Below are positions 42,899 to 52,637 of a stretch of 64,000 nt of DNA, in pieces (the first letter of the stretch is position 1; each line of letters begins with the position of its first letter). The notes beneath the pieces were generated by a model. That model was given only the letters and a program-made list of their open reading frames with translations, made no database searches and was not told the DNA's origin. The position numbers and the translations under genes were made by a program. The stretch is from Oscillospiraceae bacterium. GTDB taxonomy: Bacteria > Bacillota > Clostridia > Oscillospirales > Acutalibacteraceae. The stretch is taken from the NCBI GenBank assembly GCA_029219165.1, contig JAQXSW010000007.1:248001-312000 (forward strand). Reading direction: 5' to 3'.

Positions 42899-43703
42899 CG
42901 TTATAAAACCTTCTCAGCAATATAGCGGGTCAACAGCTTCTTCATCTACTGTCAGAAGAAGCAATGTTGTAAAACTATCTTCATCTGAAGGTTCCAAAAT
43001 TAATACTTTTCAAGGCTCCTCATCAAATGTTACAAATGACACCGTCATTCTTAGTTCGGCTTTTGAAAAAGCTAAAAAGATAGTAGAAGCAGCCAATAAT
43101 TACAGTGCAAATCACATTAAAGAAACCACTGAACGTATGAATCAAGAGTGTGCTGAAACCAAGAAGTACACATATGATGAGGCATTTGCAAGTGGTTTTG
43201 CTGAGGGAAAGATAGCAGGACATGAAGAAGGCTTTGCTGCCGGACATGAAGAGGGTTATAGAGCAGGAATGCTCGAGGCACAAAAGAACAGTAAGCTATT
43301 GGTTGACAGACTTTCAATTATTGTCAGTTCAATAGAGAAAGCCAGAGCGGAACTTCTTGCAAAAGAGGAAGACAATCTATCTGAACTTGCAATTATGATT
43401 GCAGAAAAGGTTCTTAATCAAGCTGTAGATAATAATCGTGCTGTTATGGGCTCAATTATTAGTGCAGTCGTTTCTGACAACCAAGATCAAGAATGGATAA
43501 AGATTAACGTGTCAGAAGATGTTTATGAAGAATTGGAAAAAACCTTCTTCTCTGAAAGAATAAAAGAAATGTCAGATGGTGTTACACTCTGTCCAAGTAG
43601 GGACTTAAATGACACAGATTGTGTAATAGAAATGCCGGGCTATGTTACGGATGCAAGTATAGGAACACAGCTCAGCAAGATTAAGAAAGTATTTAACTCT
43701 TAA
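42891..43703 (+). CDS. fliH: Flagellar assembly protein FliH
   Basis: 270 aa. Negative regulator and stator of the FliI ATPase. A disordered Ser-rich N terminus, a Gly-repeat helix segment (FASGFAEGKIAGHEEGFAAGHEEGYRAG, ~100-127) with the GxxxG-like spacing typical of FliH, then the C-terminal globular domain. The start is TTG (42891) with GATGAGG upstream, overlapping the fliG end. Confidence 0.9.
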   Translation: MPNVIKPSQQYSGSTASSSTVRRSNVVKLSSSEGSKINTFQGSSSNVTNDTVILSSAFEKAKKIVEAANNYSANHIKETTERMNQECAETKKYTYDEAFASGFAEGKIAGHEEGFAAGHEEGYRAGMLEAQKNSKLLVDRLSIIVSSIEKARAELLAKEEDNLSELAIMIAEKVLNQAVDNNRAVMGSIISAVVSDNQDQEWIKINVSEDVYEELEKTFFSERIKEMSDGVTLCPSRDLNDTDCVIEMPGYVTDASIGTQLSKIKKVFNS

Positions 43704-43747
43704 TATATTTTATTTTATTTACCATTTTATGTTGGAGGTGTGAAGCT

Positions 43748-45049
43748 TTGAAAATTGCAGATGCTAAAGAAGTTCTTTCAAAGTTTTCGCCGTTATCCAG
43801 TATGGGTAAAGTAAAAAATGTAACCGGTATAATGATTGAGGTTACGGGAATAAAGGCCAAAGTTGGGGATATCTGTACAATTTACGGTGCGGATGATGAG
43901 AAGACTATTACATCTGAAGTTGTGGGCTTTAAGGATGAAAACGTTCTTCTCATGTCATATGGCGACATGAAGGGTATTAGTCCGGGAGCTTTTGTTCAAA
44001 CAACGGGCTCACAATTAAGAGTACCTGTTGGAGACTTCCTTATAGGAAGAACCGTAGACGCAACAGGATATCCCATGGATGGAAAAGGCGACTTTACTGA
44101 TGTACATCAATTTTATGATGTTGAAGGAAAGCCGGCAAATCCTATGGAAAGAGTTCGCATATCTGAACAAATGCCATACGGTATTAAAGCAATTGACGGC
44201 ATGATGACCATTGGTAAAGGTCAACGTATGGGAATATTCGCCGGAAGCGGTGTTGGTAAAAGTACACTAATGGGTATGATTGCAAGAAACATTAAGGCAG
44301 ATGTCAATGTAATTGCCCTTGTTGGTGAACGTGGACGTGAAGTTACTGAGTTTATTGAAAAAGATTTAGGCCCGGAAGGAATGGCGCGTTCAGTTTTAGT
44401 TGTTGCAACATCGGATCAACCTGCAATGCTTCGTGTAAAGTGTGCATCCGTTGCAACCGCAATTGCAGAATATTTTAAAGACCAGGGCATGGACGTACTC
44501 TTAATGATGGACTCCTTAACAAGATTTGCAATGGCTCAAAGAGAAATTGGTCTTGCTATTGGAGAGCCACCAATTGCAAGAGGATACACTCCTTCAATTT
44601 ATGCCGAACTTCCAAAACTTCTTGAAAGGGCGGGCAATTTTAAGAGCGGTTCAATAACAGGTATATATACAGTTCTTGTTGAGGGCGATGATACAAATGA
44701 GCCTATTTCAGATACAGTTCGAAGCATAATAGATGGTCATATTGTTCTCAGCAGAGAATTGGCACATAAAAATCATTTCCCAGCAATTGATGTCGGTGCA
44801 AGTATTTCAAGACTTATGAATGATATTGTATCTCAAGAACATAAGGCTTCGGCATCCAAAATACGTGATATCCTTGCTGAATACAACAAAAATATTGACC
44901 TTATTTCTATTGGTGCATATAAGCATGGCTCCAATCCAAAACTTGATGAAGCTGTTGATAAAATTGATAAAGTCAATAGTTTTCTTAAGCAAAATGTCGG
45001 TGAAAACTTTTCTTTTGAAGATACTCTAAGACTTATGAATGAAATATAG
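43748..45049 (+). CDS. fliI: Flagellum-specific ATPase FliI
   Basis: 433 aa hexameric F1-like ATPase of the export apparatus. Walker A FAGSGVGKSTLMG (~168-180), LIGERGREVTEFIEKDLG-type motif, Walker B VLLMMDSLTRFAMAQREIGLAIGEPP. The start is TTG (43748) with TTGGAGGTG upstream; no nearby ATG has a site. 44 bp after fliH. Confidence 0.95.
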   Translation: MKIADAKEVLSKFSPLSSMGKVKNVTGIMIEVTGIKAKVGDICTIYGADDEKTITSEVVGFKDENVLLMSYGDMKGISPGAFVQTTGSQLRVPVGDFLIGRTVDATGYPMDGKGDFTDVHQFYDVEGKPANPMERVRISEQMPYGIKAIDGMMTIGKGQRMGIFAGSGVGKSTLMGMIARNIKADVNVIALVGERGREVTEFIEKDLGPEGMARSVLVVATSDQPAMLRVKCASVATAIAEYFKDQGMDVLLMMDSLTRFAMAQREIGLAIGEPPIARGYTPSIYAELPKLLERAGNFKSGSITGIYTVLVEGDDTNEPISDTVRSIIDGHIVLSRELAHKNHFPAIDVGASISRLMNDIVSQEHKASASKIRDILAEYNKNIDLISIGAYKHGSNPKLDEAVDKIDKVNSFLKQNVGENFSFEDTLRLMNEI

Positions 45050-45070
45050 TGCATATATGAGGTGCTGTAG

Positions 45071-45511
45071 ATGAAGAAGTTTGTTTTTACACTGGAAAAG
45101 GTTCTTAGTGTAAAAGAGCAAATGTATGAAGTGAAAAGAAATGAATTGTTTATTCTTCATCAGCGATTAAACGACATTGAAACTAGAATTGAGGACAACG
45201 AAAAAGAATATAAAAAGTACAATGAAGATGTAAATGAAAAACTTCGTGTTGGTACAACGGCTCCAAATATTGATGCATATAAGAAATATTTTGTTGTTCT
45301 TGAAAATGAAGCCATAAGGTTACAAAAAGAAAAGGAAGAAATGAACAAGAGAATTTCTGAAAAACAGCAAGAAGTATTAGATGTTAAGACAGAAATATCC
45401 GGTCTTGAAAAGTTGAGAGAAAAGCAATTTGCCGAATATAACAAGGAACTCCAAAAGCAGCAAGAAAGAGACATAGAGGAGTTCGTTAATGAAAAGATAT
45501 CTAGCGGTTAA
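45071..45511 (+). CDS. fliJ: Flagellar export chaperone FliJ
   Basis: 146 aa, almost wholly coiled coil (KKFVFTLEKVLSVKEQMYEVKRNELF to QQERDIEEFVNEK). FliJ sits in the FliI ring like the gamma subunit of F1. The identity rests on position between fliI and fliK, size, and the typical start F.L..VL..KE. Confidence 0.88.
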   Translation: MKKFVFTLEKVLSVKEQMYEVKRNELFILHQRLNDIETRIEDNEKEYKKYNEDVNEKLRVGTTAPNIDAYKKYFVVLENEAIRLQKEKEEMNKRISEKQQEVLDVKTEISGLEKLREKQFAEYNKELQKQQERDIEEFVNEKISSG

Positions 45512-45555
45512 TCGCTTGATATATACCTTGAAAATTAAATAAGGAGGTGAAAAGT

Positions 45556-46743
45556 ATGGTGGTAAATATAAACCAGGTGTCTTCAAATGTTTCAACTTCA
45601 AAGTCAGCCAATCAGACAACAAGTGAACCGGCAGAGTCATTTCAGACTGTTCTTATGAATGCAGGAACATCATCTACAGACGTAAATGATCCAATTACCA
45701 AAGGTCAAGTTTCGGAAAACAATGTTCCAGTGGACGAAACAGCAAAGATGGAACAAGCATCAGCATTTGTTTCAGATGCCATTGTTTCAAATGTTCAAAT
45801 GGAAATTGTAAATATGGAAAACGAAATAATTGATAAACGTTTGGATGCCATTACAGATACAATTGCCAATTTGTATCCGGAAGTAGAAGTTCTTGTTTCG
45901 GAGCTACAAGAATATGAAACAGTACCTTCAGATGACAATACGATAATTCCGCAGCTTGAAACCACAATTGACACGGCGTTTAACGAGGTTATTTCTGAAC
46001 TGGAATCAACTGTAGTTTTTGAAACCGGGAAAGTTTTGGAACGAAATGTTGAAACAGTAGAACAGGATAATCTTTCCGACGTGAATATTGAAAGTCCGGT
46101 TTTACATGCCGCAGAAAATACGGTAAGAACTGTCAATCAAAATTCAAGCACTGTCAATGTAAGTAAGGAAGCAAACGAAGAAATTGAAGAGCTGAGCACT
46201 CAATTTTCAACAAAACAAATTGGAAGTGATGTTACAACCTTTGAAGCTTCTTCAGAAATTGTGCTTCAATCTTCTGCTGCAACCCATGTTGTTGAGAAGG
46301 TATCTGATTTTGAAAACTATGTTTCAAATCCGGTTGCCTTACAAGTTATTGATAAGATAGCGGATAATTTTGAGAGTGTAAGTACATTTAAGAATGAAAT
46401 ATCATTTGTTCTTAATCCGGCCTCTCTTGGAAGAGTGGCTGTTAGAATGGTTGTAGAAAGAGGAACACTTACAGTTGAACTTTCTGCAAGCAGTAAAACA
46501 ACTCAAAATATTTTGGCTGAAAATCTGGAGTCAATTAAAGAGGTTCTTAGAAACTTATCAATTGACAATCAAGTAAATGAAGTTATGAATCACACCCAAG
46601 ATAACTATCTTGAAGACAGAGACAACCAGAATTCACAGGGCTCAAATGAAGAGCAGTCAGACAATGAAAATAATGATTCTGATAATCATTACACTGAAGA
46701 TTTCCTCTCTATTTTAACCCTTATGAATTCGGAAGAAATTTAA
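45556..46743 (+). CDS. fliK: Flagellar hook-length control protein FliK
   Basis: 395 aa. A long low-complexity acidic N-terminal region acts as the ruler, followed by the conserved C-terminal substrate-switch domain (about 275-345) with LNPASLGRVAVRMVVERGTLTVEL and AENLESIKEVLRNLSI, and an acidic tail. ATG at 45556 has AAGGAGG 7 nt upstream. fliJ lies upstream, flgD downstream. Confidence 0.88.
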   Translation: MVVNINQVSSNVSTSKSANQTTSEPAESFQTVLMNAGTSSTDVNDPITKGQVSENNVPVDETAKMEQASAFVSDAIVSNVQMEIVNMENEIIDKRLDAITDTIANLYPEVEVLVSELQEYETVPSDDNTIIPQLETTIDTAFNEVISELESTVVFETGKVLERNVETVEQDNLSDVNIESPVLHAAENTVRTVNQNSSTVNVSKEANEEIEELSTQFSTKQIGSDVTTFEASSEIVLQSSAATHVVEKVSDFENYVSNPVALQVIDKIADNFESVSTFKNEISFVLNPASLGRVAVRMVVERGTLTVELSASSKTTQNILAENLESIKEVLRNLSIDNQVNEVMNHTQDNYLEDRDNQNSQGSNEEQSDNENNDSDNHYTEDFLSILTLMNSEEI

Positions 46744-46758
46744 AAAAGGAGTGACAGT

Positions 46759-47184
46759 ATGGCTATTGGAAAAGTAAACGACAGTGAGAGATTATACGCA
46801 GATGTTCTTGCAGAGCAAAAAAACAAAAAAGTTTCATCTGATATGGACATGGACGACTATTTGTCTCTTATAGTTGCAGAAATGAGAACACAAGATGTTC
46901 TTAATCCAAACTCTGATACTTCACAAATGGTTCAACAACTTGTATCAATGACAACAATTCAAGCTATGCAAGATATGGTTTCTGCCAGCAACTCACAGTA
47001 CAGTGCATCTCTCGTTGGAAAAACTGTTATTGTTGCGGACTATGACAGCAACGGAAAATATTATCAGGAAGAAGGCGTTGTAGAAAGCGTCATTATGGCT
47101 TCAGACTCACCAACATTTATTATCAACGGAAAACAATTCGGTCTTAGTAATGTTATGGAAGTAAAGAATACTTCCGGTGAATAA
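46759..47184 (+). CDS. flgD: Flagellar hook-assembly scaffold FlgD
   Basis: 141 aa, the short Firmicutes form of the hook cap. N-terminal DMDMDDYLSLIVAEMRTQDVLNPNSDTSQMVQQLVSMTTIQAMQDM is the signature; the short C-terminal part (SLVGKTVIVADYDSNGK) is a Tudor-like segment. AAAAAAGGAG precedes the ATG. It caps the growing hook made of FlgE, encoded two genes later. Confidence 0.94.
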   Translation: MAIGKVNDSERLYADVLAEQKNKKVSSDMDMDDYLSLIVAEMRTQDVLNPNSDTSQMVQQLVSMTTIQAMQDMVSASNSQYSASLVGKTVIVADYDSNGKYYQEEGVVESVIMASDSPTFIINGKQFGLSNVMEVKNTSGE

Positions 47185-47232
47185 AAAGAAGCAGTAAATA
47201 ATTTTGATTTCCTTATACAAAGGATGGGTATA

Positions 47233-47634
47233 ATGCAAATTAATAATGATTACACAGCCTTTGTCGGTACGAATCCACTATCTGATAACACGTCATCGCT
47301 TGGCACTTCGGGTAAAATTCCGGTTGCTCCAAAAGAGTCGTTTGATACTCTTTTTGATGCAGAGGTAAGACGTTCTGAAGAGGGAATAAGATTCTCAAAG
47401 CATGCGCTTAACAGAATATCTCAAAGGGATATCAGTATTGAACCTGATTTAATTACAAAAGTAGCCAGTGCGGTAGATAATGCAGAAGAAAAAGGAATTA
47501 CTGACGCATTAATTTTAGGCGGAAATAGTGCATTTATTGTAAATGTGCCGACAAGAACAGTCATTACTACAATGAACAGTAATGAAATGAAAGAAAATGT
47601 TATAACAAATATTGATGGAACGGTAATAATTTAA
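47233..47634 (+). CDS. TIGR02530-type flagellar operon protein
   Basis: 133 aa. IRFSKHALNRISQRDISIEPDLITKVASAVDNAEEKGI then ALILGGNSAFIVNVPTRTVITTMNSNEMKENVITNIDGTVII match the small family found between flgD and flgE in Clostridia and some Bacilli. The function is unknown; a role in hook assembly is guessed from position. ATG at 47233 is preferred over 47224 because AAAGGATGG then lies at a normal distance. Confidence 0.85.
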   Translation: MQINNDYTAFVGTNPLSDNTSSLGTSGKIPVAPKESFDTLFDAEVRRSEEGIRFSKHALNRISQRDISIEPDLITKVASAVDNAEEKGITDALILGGNSAFIVNVPTRTVITTMNSNEMKENVITNIDGTVII

Positions 47635-47727
47635 GCCGGACCTCTTTGAGGAAGCTTATGAGTTTTGACTGACAGATAAACTCAAGTTCCGTTTCACAAA
47701 CAATTAAAACGAAAGAGGTAATTTATT

Positions 47728-48639
47728 ATGATGAGATCTTTATATTCAAGTGTTGCCGGTCTTAAGGCACATCAGACAGCAATGGACGTAGTAGGTAACA
47801 ATATTTCAAACGTAAATACATACGGTTATAAGACACAACGTACAACTTTTAGAGATGCATATTATCAAACCCTTCAGGGATCATCTGATTCTACAAAGGA
47901 TATTGGTGGTGTAAATGCTGTTCAAATTGGTTATGGTTCTAATGTTGCTACAGTAGATACAAACCATGAAATCGGTGGATATGCAGCTACAGGTTATACA
48001 ATGGACTGCTACATTGATGGTGAAGGTTACTTTGTTGCTACAGATGCAAATGGTAACGCCCTTCTTACAAGAGTTGGTGCTTTCTGCTTTGATGCAGATG
48101 GCTTCCTTGTTGATGGTAACGGCCGTTATATCTGCGGTTATTCACCAAAGATTCAAAACGGAAATGTTGTAACAAATCCGGATGGAACAGCTGTTATGGA
48201 TGTTGATAAGTTTAATACCAATGTAGATGACGCGGCTTTCCAAGGTAATAGAATTTGTAAGCCTCTTGATGCGCAGGGAGAGCCAATAGCACTTTCAAGT
48301 ATTTCAATTGGTGCAACCGGCGTAGTTACCGGTGTTAACAACGCAGGTGAAATTATTACAATCGGTCAAATCGTTCTTGCAAACGTTCCAAATCCAGATG
48401 GTCTTACCCTTCTTGGCGATTCATACTGGAAAGCAATGAACAATGTTGGTGCTTACACATTTGAAACTCCTGGTCATCTTACAGGTGAACTTGTAACAGG
48501 AGGTCTTGAAGCATCTAATGTTGACCTTGCTAATGAAGTTACTGAGATGATTAGAATTCAAAGAGGATATCAGGCAAACTCACGTGTAATTAATGTTGCT
48601 GATACCATGCTTGAAGAACTCATTAATCTTAAGAGATAA
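47728..48639 (+). CDS. flgE: Flagellar hook protein FlgE
   Basis: 303 aa. MRSLYSSVAGLKAHQTAMDVVGNNISNVNTYGYKTQRTTF is the conserved N terminus and GGLEASNVDLANEVTEMIRIQRGYQANSRVI the C-terminal helix that pack in the hook core. The variable middle is short, so the hook subunit is small, near the B. subtilis size. GAAAGAGG precedes. Position after flgD supports hook rather than distal-rod identity. Confidence 0.92.
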   Translation: MMRSLYSSVAGLKAHQTAMDVVGNNISNVNTYGYKTQRTTFRDAYYQTLQGSSDSTKDIGGVNAVQIGYGSNVATVDTNHEIGGYAATGYTMDCYIDGEGYFVATDANGNALLTRVGAFCFDADGFLVDGNGRYICGYSPKIQNGNVVTNPDGTAVMDVDKFNTNVDDAAFQGNRICKPLDAQGEPIALSSISIGATGVVTGVNNAGEIITIGQIVLANVPNPDGLTLLGDSYWKAMNNVGAYTFETPGHLTGELVTGGLEASNVDLANEVTEMIRIQRGYQANSRVINVADTMLEELINLKR

Positions 48640-48671
48640 GTTAGTTAGTATTTGATTTTTTGGAGAAAATT

Positions 48672-48899
48672 ATGGTTGAGTTAACAGATATTTCCGGCAA
48701 GTTTTTTATCTTAAATTGTGGTCTTATTGAAACAATTGAGTCTATTCCAGAAACAAAGATTAATCTCACTAACGGAAAGTATTTACTTGTTTCTGACACT
48801 TCAGAAGAAGTGGTAGAAAAAATCGTTGAATATAACCGCAAAATTTATGGACCTGTTAAAGAAATTAGGGTTATTAATGATGATGTAATGACATTATGA
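48672..48899 (+). CDS. FlbD/SwrD family small flagellar protein
   Basis: 75 aa (MVELTDISGKFFILNCGLIETIESIPETKI...GKYLLVSDTSEEVVEKIVEYNRKIYGP). FlbD proteins sit between flgE and motA in Firmicutes; the B. subtilis homologue SwrD raises motor power through the stators. ATG at 48672 with TTGGAG upstream; an in-frame TTG four codons earlier overlaps that site. Confidence 0.9.
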   Translation: MVELTDISGKFFILNCGLIETIESIPETKINLTNGKYLLVSDTSEEVVEKIVEYNRKIYGPVKEIRVINDDVMTL

Positions 48900-48942
48900 T
48901 TTTTATACTTTATTAATTGGTTCTGAAAAGAGGTTAAATTTT

Positions 48943-49752
48943 ATGGATATAGGTTGGATAATAGGTTTTGTGGTTGGCGCGGTCCTGCTTGTTTGGGGTA
49001 TGGGATTTAGCACCATAGGCAATTTTATTGAGTTCCAATCCCTTGCCATTGTTTTGGGTGGCGTTGTTGCATCTATGATTATGGCAACACCATTTTCTGC
49101 ATTTAAAGATATTCCTAAACATTTTAAGATTATCTTAAAAAAGAAAAAGGCAGACCCAAATGAAACAATTGTAAAATTGGTTGATTATGCTCAAGAGGCT
49201 AGACGTAAAGGTCTTCTTACTCTTGAAGATAAAGCCAATGAAGAGGAAGACGAATTCCTTAAAAATGGTATTATGCTCATTGTTGACGCAATTGAGCCAC
49301 AAAAAGTTAAAGAAATGCTTGAAAATGAACTCGATCAACTTGAGGAAAGACATGCCGCCGGCTGGGGCCTTTATGAGCGTGCTGCTGTATTTGCTCCAGC
49401 CTTCGGTATGATAGGTACACTTATTGGTCTTATTAACATGCTGAAATCAATGGGTGATCTTTCGTCGGGCGACGCAGCATCCGGTCTTGGAACAAGTATG
49501 TCAGTTGCCCTTATTACAACATTTTATGGCTCTGTTCTTGCAAACTTTTTATTAATGCCAATTGCTCATAGACTAAAAGCCAGACATAATGAAGAAATGC
49601 TTTGCAAACAGATTATTGTTGAAGGAATTCTTTCTATTCATGCAGGTACTAACCCTAGACATATGGAAGAAAGACTTAAAGCTTTTGTTCGTACTAATAA
49701 AAGAATTAATGCCGAAGAACAGTTAAAAGCTCAAAAGAGCGGCGATAAATAA
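48943..49752 (+). CDS. motA: Flagellar motor stator protein MotA
   Basis: 269 aa with four membrane helices (about 5-25, 32-52, 150-170, 185-210) and a large cytoplasmic loop. GGVVASMIMATP, AGWGLYERAAVFAPAFGMIGTLIGLINML and SVALITTFYGSVLANFLLMPIAHRL are family motifs. It forms the ion channel with MotB. AGAGG precedes the ATG. Confidence 0.95.
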   Translation: MDIGWIIGFVVGAVLLVWGMGFSTIGNFIEFQSLAIVLGGVVASMIMATPFSAFKDIPKHFKIILKKKKADPNETIVKLVDYAQEARRKGLLTLEDKANEEEDEFLKNGIMLIVDAIEPQKVKEMLENELDQLEERHAAGWGLYERAAVFAPAFGMIGTLIGLINMLKSMGDLSSGDAASGLGTSMSVALITTFYGSVLANFLLMPIAHRLKARHNEEMLCKQIIVEGILSIHAGTNPRHMEERLKAFVRTNKRINAEEQLKAQKSGDK

Positions 49753-49781
49753 TCAAATTTAAGTAAAAGGTGGTGAGAACA

Positions 49782-50582
49782 ATGGCAAAAAAGAAAAAGA
49801 GAGAAGAGGGCAGTGGCCCAAACTGGTTGGATACCTATGCTGACATGGTCACCTTACTGCTAACATTTTTCGTGTTGTTGTTCTCAATATCTTCCGTAGA
49901 TGCACAAAAATGGGAAATTCTTGTTAGATCTTTTTCAGGTGAATTAAATTCAAACTCTCAGGTTATAGTTAATCCGGACCCAAATCAGACAGAAGATCCG
50001 TCGGGTATTAATACAGCAGAAGATAAAGAAATATCTGATAAAACAGTTACCAATCCTGATGAAGTGTTGCAATTTGAAGATTTATATAAATATTTGGAAA
50101 ATTATATTCAGGAAAATCATCTTGAAGGAGATATAAGCCTTTATAATGGTGATGGATATACATTTATAATATTTAGAAACAACATATTTTTTGACGGTGA
50201 CAGTTCTGTTTTAAAACCTGAAGGAAAACAGATATTGGATGTTTTTTCGGGTGCTATTGTTCATATTACTGACCAGATAGGAAAAATAAGCGTTGAAGGT
50301 CATACTGCACGCGCAAATAGTGCTACAAAACCAAATACGGTAACTACTGATAGACGCTTATCGTCTGACAGAGCAGTTAATGTTCTTTGTTATATACAGG
50401 AAAAAAATCTAATAGATCCAAGTAAACTCGTTTCAACCGGACACGGAGAATTTAAACCGATTGTTCCTCATGATGGAACAGAGGAAACAAGGCAAAAGAA
50501 CAGACGCGTAGAACTTTGTGTTTTTGAGGCCGGTAAGGATGAAATGACACTTGATCAAATTTATGCGGAGATAAATAAATAG
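49782..50582 (+). CDS. motB: Flagellar motor stator protein MotB
   Basis: 266 aa. One membrane helix starting WLDTYADMVTLLLTFFVLLFS, which holds the ion-carrying Asp in ADMVTL; C-terminal OmpA-like peptidoglycan-binding domain with ISVEGHTARAN and LVSTGHGEFKPI...NRRVELCV. ATG at 49782 has AAAGGTGG upstream. It lacks a following fliL; fliM comes next. Confidence 0.95.
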   Translation: MAKKKKREEGSGPNWLDTYADMVTLLLTFFVLLFSISSVDAQKWEILVRSFSGELNSNSQVIVNPDPNQTEDPSGINTAEDKEISDKTVTNPDEVLQFEDLYKYLENYIQENHLEGDISLYNGDGYTFIIFRNNIFFDGDSSVLKPEGKQILDVFSGAIVHITDQIGKISVEGHTARANSATKPNTVTTDRRLSSDRAVNVLCYIQEKNLIDPSKLVSTGHGEFKPIVPHDGTEETRQKNRRVELCVFEAGKDEMTLDQIYAEINK

Positions 50583-50624
50583 TATGTACTTAAGAAATTT
50601 TAGTGTAAGAGAGGTGAGGCTTTG

Positions 50625-51644
50625 ATGGCTATGTCACAAAAGCAAATTGATGAGCTTTTAAAAGACAAAAAAAATATTCAAGCCACCGAAGAGCAGCCCC
50701 AAATTCCCGGCAAGGAACAAAAACCTCAAAAGAAGAGCTCTATAAAACCATATAATTTCCTTGCACCACAGAGGTATCAAAAAGAGCAAATTAAAATGCT
50801 TGATAACGTTTTTGATAACTTTGCAAGGTTTGTAGGTTCACAACTTACCAGTATGCTTCGTATTAGTTGCAGTGCAAAAATTGTAGGCATAACTGAAACG
50901 AAGTTTAGAGATTATAATGCTCAAGTCGGGGATTCTTCTTTAATTGGTATAATTGAATTTGAGAGCCCTGAAAATTGGCTGGATAGAAAGCTTGAACTTA
51001 TGCTTATTGAAAGACCAATTAGTTTTGCTATCCTTGACTACCTTCTAGGCGGTGACGGTTCATGTTACAACATTGAGCGCGAATACACCGAAATTGAAAT
51101 GGACATACTTGAAAATGTCATTAGACAGTTTGCTCCACCAAAGAACAACATTTGGAATAATTATGCTCCTGATATGAAAAGAAATCTTCAAATGATTGAA
51201 ACAAATCTTAGAATGATTCAAAGCATTCCGGCAGATGAAACAATTGTAGTTCTTGATTTGGAACTTGAAATAAAAGGTTTACACGGTATGCTGCAACTGG
51301 TTTTCCCATCTCCTACAATGGATGCATTTTTAAATATATTTAGTAGTAAAGTTAGTTCAGTTAAGAAAACTGCGGAAGATGACGAACTTGTTGCAAGAAA
51401 AAGAAATATTTTGGAATCCATTAAAGATACACCTTTGACCGTGACAGGAGTTTTAGGTACAACGGAAATTCATGTTCAAGAATTACTTGAACTTCAACCG
51501 GGAGATATTTTCCTGCTAAATGATGCAAATAGAGAACAATCGGTTCGCATAAAGGTTGAAGACGAAGTGTGGTTTAAAGGAAAAATTGGTGTTCATAAGA
51601 AAAATTATGCAGTCAAAGTTACTGAGACGTTAAATCATAAGTAA
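50625..51644 (+). CDS. fliM: Flagellar motor switch protein FliM
   Basis: 339 aa. An N-terminal short helix MSQKQIDELLKDK resembles the CheY-P-binding motif LSQxEIDALL; a CheC-like middle domain (LGGDGSCYNIEREYTEIEMDILENVI); a C-terminal SpoA domain (IHVQELLELQPGDIFLLNDAN). ATG at 50625 has GAGGTGAGG upstream; a second ATG 6 bp on is possible. Confidence 0.94.
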   Translation: MAMSQKQIDELLKDKKNIQATEEQPQIPGKEQKPQKKSSIKPYNFLAPQRYQKEQIKMLDNVFDNFARFVGSQLTSMLRISCSAKIVGITETKFRDYNAQVGDSSLIGIIEFESPENWLDRKLELMLIERPISFAILDYLLGGDGSCYNIEREYTEIEMDILENVIRQFAPPKNNIWNNYAPDMKRNLQMIETNLRMIQSIPADETIVVLDLELEIKGLHGMLQLVFPSPTMDAFLNIFSSKVSSVKKTAEDDELVARKRNILESIKDTPLTVTGVLGTTEIHVQELLELQPGDIFLLNDANREQSVRIKVEDEVWFKGKIGVHKKNYAVKVTETLNHK

Positions 51645-51659
51645 GGATGGTACAGATAA

Positions 51660-52622
51660 ATGAGGATTGAAGAATTAGGAGAAATTCTTAACATAAGTAC
51701 AAGTGCAGGCGCAACCGCAGTATCTGAACTCGTTGACAAAGAAGTAAAGATTACAATTGCAAATATTGATACAATGCAAGCTGGTTCATTAGTTCTTTCT
51801 GATTACGAACCAACAATCTGTTTTGAATTTGAATTCACAGGCGGCATTTCCGACAAGGGAATTTCTGTTATGAAACTTTCTGATGTTGCAGCTCTTGTTG
51901 GTTCTGTACTCCAAAAAGAAATTACAGAAGAGTTTGAACTTGACGAGGTTAATAAAACTACTGCTGCCCAGATTATGTCAGATTTCCTTGGTGGTTCTTT
52001 TTCCTCATTGTCTAACTTTGCTAATATAAAGGTTGGCATTTCAGATGTTGAACCTTTTGCTGCTCCTGAAACAGAAACTCTTGTTAAGGAATACTACAAT
52101 TCTGATCAAGAAGTTGCTCTTGTTAAATACGCTATTACTGTAAACGGAGTAATAGATTCAGAATTTGCAATAGTTTTGAGTGACGTTCAGGCGGAAGGCC
52201 TTGTTGGAGCATTTAACAAAGGTCTTGCTAAAACAGAAAAGTCAGAGGCTGATGACAATTCAATTACAGTTGGTGATGAGACTGATTACTCAAACAGCGA
52301 CTATGATATTCGCCCGGTTGAGCTTCAAAGATATTCGGAATCAGATACAGAGAGCGTTGAGCAGTCATCGAATCTTAATATGCTTATGAATGTTCCACTT
52401 CAAATTACTGTTGAAATTGGAAGAACTAAAAAGCCGATTAAGGATATTCTTGAACTCACAACGGGTTCAATAGTTGAACTCTCAAAGCCTGCAGGATCAC
52501 ATGTTGACGTATTTGTAAATGGTCAACAAATTGCAAGCGGAGAGGTTGTAGTTGTTGATGATTACTATGGTGTTCGTATTTCCGAAATCATTAATAGCGG
52601 CGAAATAATGAAAATTATTTAA
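51660..52622 (+). CDS. fliY: Flagellar switch protein FliY/FliN
   Basis: 320 aa. An N-terminal CheC-like region (~30-190; ELDEVNKTTAAQIMSDFLGGSFSSLSNF) is joined by an acidic linker to a C-terminal FliN/SpoA domain (NLNMLMNVPLQITVEIGRTKKPIKDILELTTGSIVEL). The fusion is the Firmicutes FliY form; whether the CheC-like part still dephosphorylates CheY-P cannot be judged here. Follows fliM by 15 bp and precedes cheY. Confidence 0.92.
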   Translation: MRIEELGEILNISTSAGATAVSELVDKEVKITIANIDTMQAGSLVLSDYEPTICFEFEFTGGISDKGISVMKLSDVAALVGSVLQKEITEEFELDEVNKTTAAQIMSDFLGGSFSSLSNFANIKVGISDVEPFAAPETETLVKEYYNSDQEVALVKYAITVNGVIDSEFAIVLSDVQAEGLVGAFNKGLAKTEKSEADDNSITVGDETDYSNSDYDIRPVELQRYSESDTESVEQSSNLNMLMNVPLQITVEIGRTKKPIKDILELTTGSIVELSKPAGSHVDVFVNGQQIASGEVVVVDDYYGVRISEIINSGEIMKII

Positions 52623-52637
52623 TTTCAGGTGACTTAA

